From Desulfovibrio psychrotolerans (lineage in GTDB: Bacteria; Desulfobacterota; Desulfovibrionia; Desulfovibrionales; Desulfovibrionaceae): a stretch of 64,000 nucleotides of DNA. The stretch lies in NCBI RefSeq assembly GCF_013340305.1, contig NZ_BLVP01000001.1:124001-188000 (forward strand), read 5' to 3'. Below, piece by piece: positions 63,960 through 64,000 of this stretch. The translations under genes were made by a program, and so were the position numbers. Under the pieces are notes generated by a model, which saw only the letters and a list, made by a program, of their open reading frames with translations, was not told the origin of the DNA and ran no database searches. Position 1 is the first letter of the stretch, and every line of letters begins with the position of its first letter.

Positions 63960-64000
63960 ACGGCCTCCTCAAGGCGGGCGTCATTCACGGTAAGGGAAAT
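63938..64000 (-). CDS. C-terminal end of an upstream gene, possibly an aminotransferase (partial)
   Basis: The last 20 residues (ISLTVNDARLEEAVSRIANL) and TAA at 63940-63938 of a gene continuing beyond the window. The pattern resembles the end of class I/II aminotransferases such as DapL (R-x-S-L-T-x-x-x-x-R-x-x-E-A-V-x-R-I), but 20 residues are too few for certainty. It overlaps the extended folK by 22 bases, so the two are probably translationally coupled. Confidence 0.45.
   Translation of the reverse strand: MSLTVNDARLEEAVSRIANL

Overview
The window is chromosomal DNA of a Gram-negative sulfate reducer of the Desulfovibrionaceae (Desulfovibrio-like). This is inferred from gene content and order. 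The kdsA-kdsC-lptCAB-rpoN-hpf-ptsN-rapZ-PTS-ppaC string, a pyruvate carboxylase followed by a very large PEP-synthase-like protein, a YedF-type selenium-metabolism protein, and a haem-copper oxidase whose subunit II carries two c-type haem sites all fit that family as I know it. No rRNA, tRNA, CRISPR, insertion sequence or prophage is visible. Almost everything is dense housekeeping sequence in short co-directional operons.

Layout. 1-3.9 kb: end of a cytochrome c oxidase operon (subunits I, III, IV and II, haem O synthase, a small His-containing membrane protein). 4-13.4 kb: phenylacetate-CoA ligase (minus), nitroreductase, rsfS-gpmI-zinc ribbon, a DJ-1/PfpI protein, a Ca/Na antiporter, mtgA, two hypotheticals and purQ. 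13.7-25.3 kb: pyrG, the Kdo and LPS-export genes, rpoN, hpf, ptsN, rapZ, a mannose-family PTS (EIIA, EIIB and a frame-interrupted EIIC) and Mn-dependent pyrophosphatase. 25.4-35.2 kb: cca (minus), birA, pyc and the PEP-synthase-like gene. 35.3-48.4 kb: M23 peptidase and CBS protein (both minus), pcm, a YqaA-type protein, Mrp/NBP35, lytic transglycosylase, pgsA, ftsB, TPR protein, SPOR lipoprotein, fbp, tsaD, trxA-trxB and bamD. 48.5-58.9 kb: engB, aroQ, efp, ftsK, lolA, rluB, yedF and lipid A genes (msbA and two acyltransferases). 59-64 kb: CHASE2 cyclase, a gene-poor 0.77 kb, talC, a small metal-binding-like protein, folK and the tail of an aminotransferase-like gene.

Working together: pyc, the PEP synthase, fbp and gpmI cover gluconeogenesis from pyruvate, and the adjacent birA would biotinylate Pyc. 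kdsA/kdsC, lptABC, msbA, the acyltransferases, lolA and bamD form a cell-envelope set. trxA-trxB and the oxidase fit redox and oxygen defence in an anaerobe.

The observation most worth checking is the PTS EIIC gene at about 23.6 kb. Its two halves are in different frames, joined by a T9 run that forms a U UUU UUU heptamer. A stem-loop follows 6 nt downstream, which is the arrangement of a -1 frameshift signal; a real indel or a homopolymer error would look the same at first sight. Other points are folK, with no conventional start codon ahead of its GSN motif; a perfect 10-bp inverted repeat in the ppaC leader; a four-cysteine tail on Pyc; and several short-period (9-13 bp) degenerate tandem repeats, mostly between genes.
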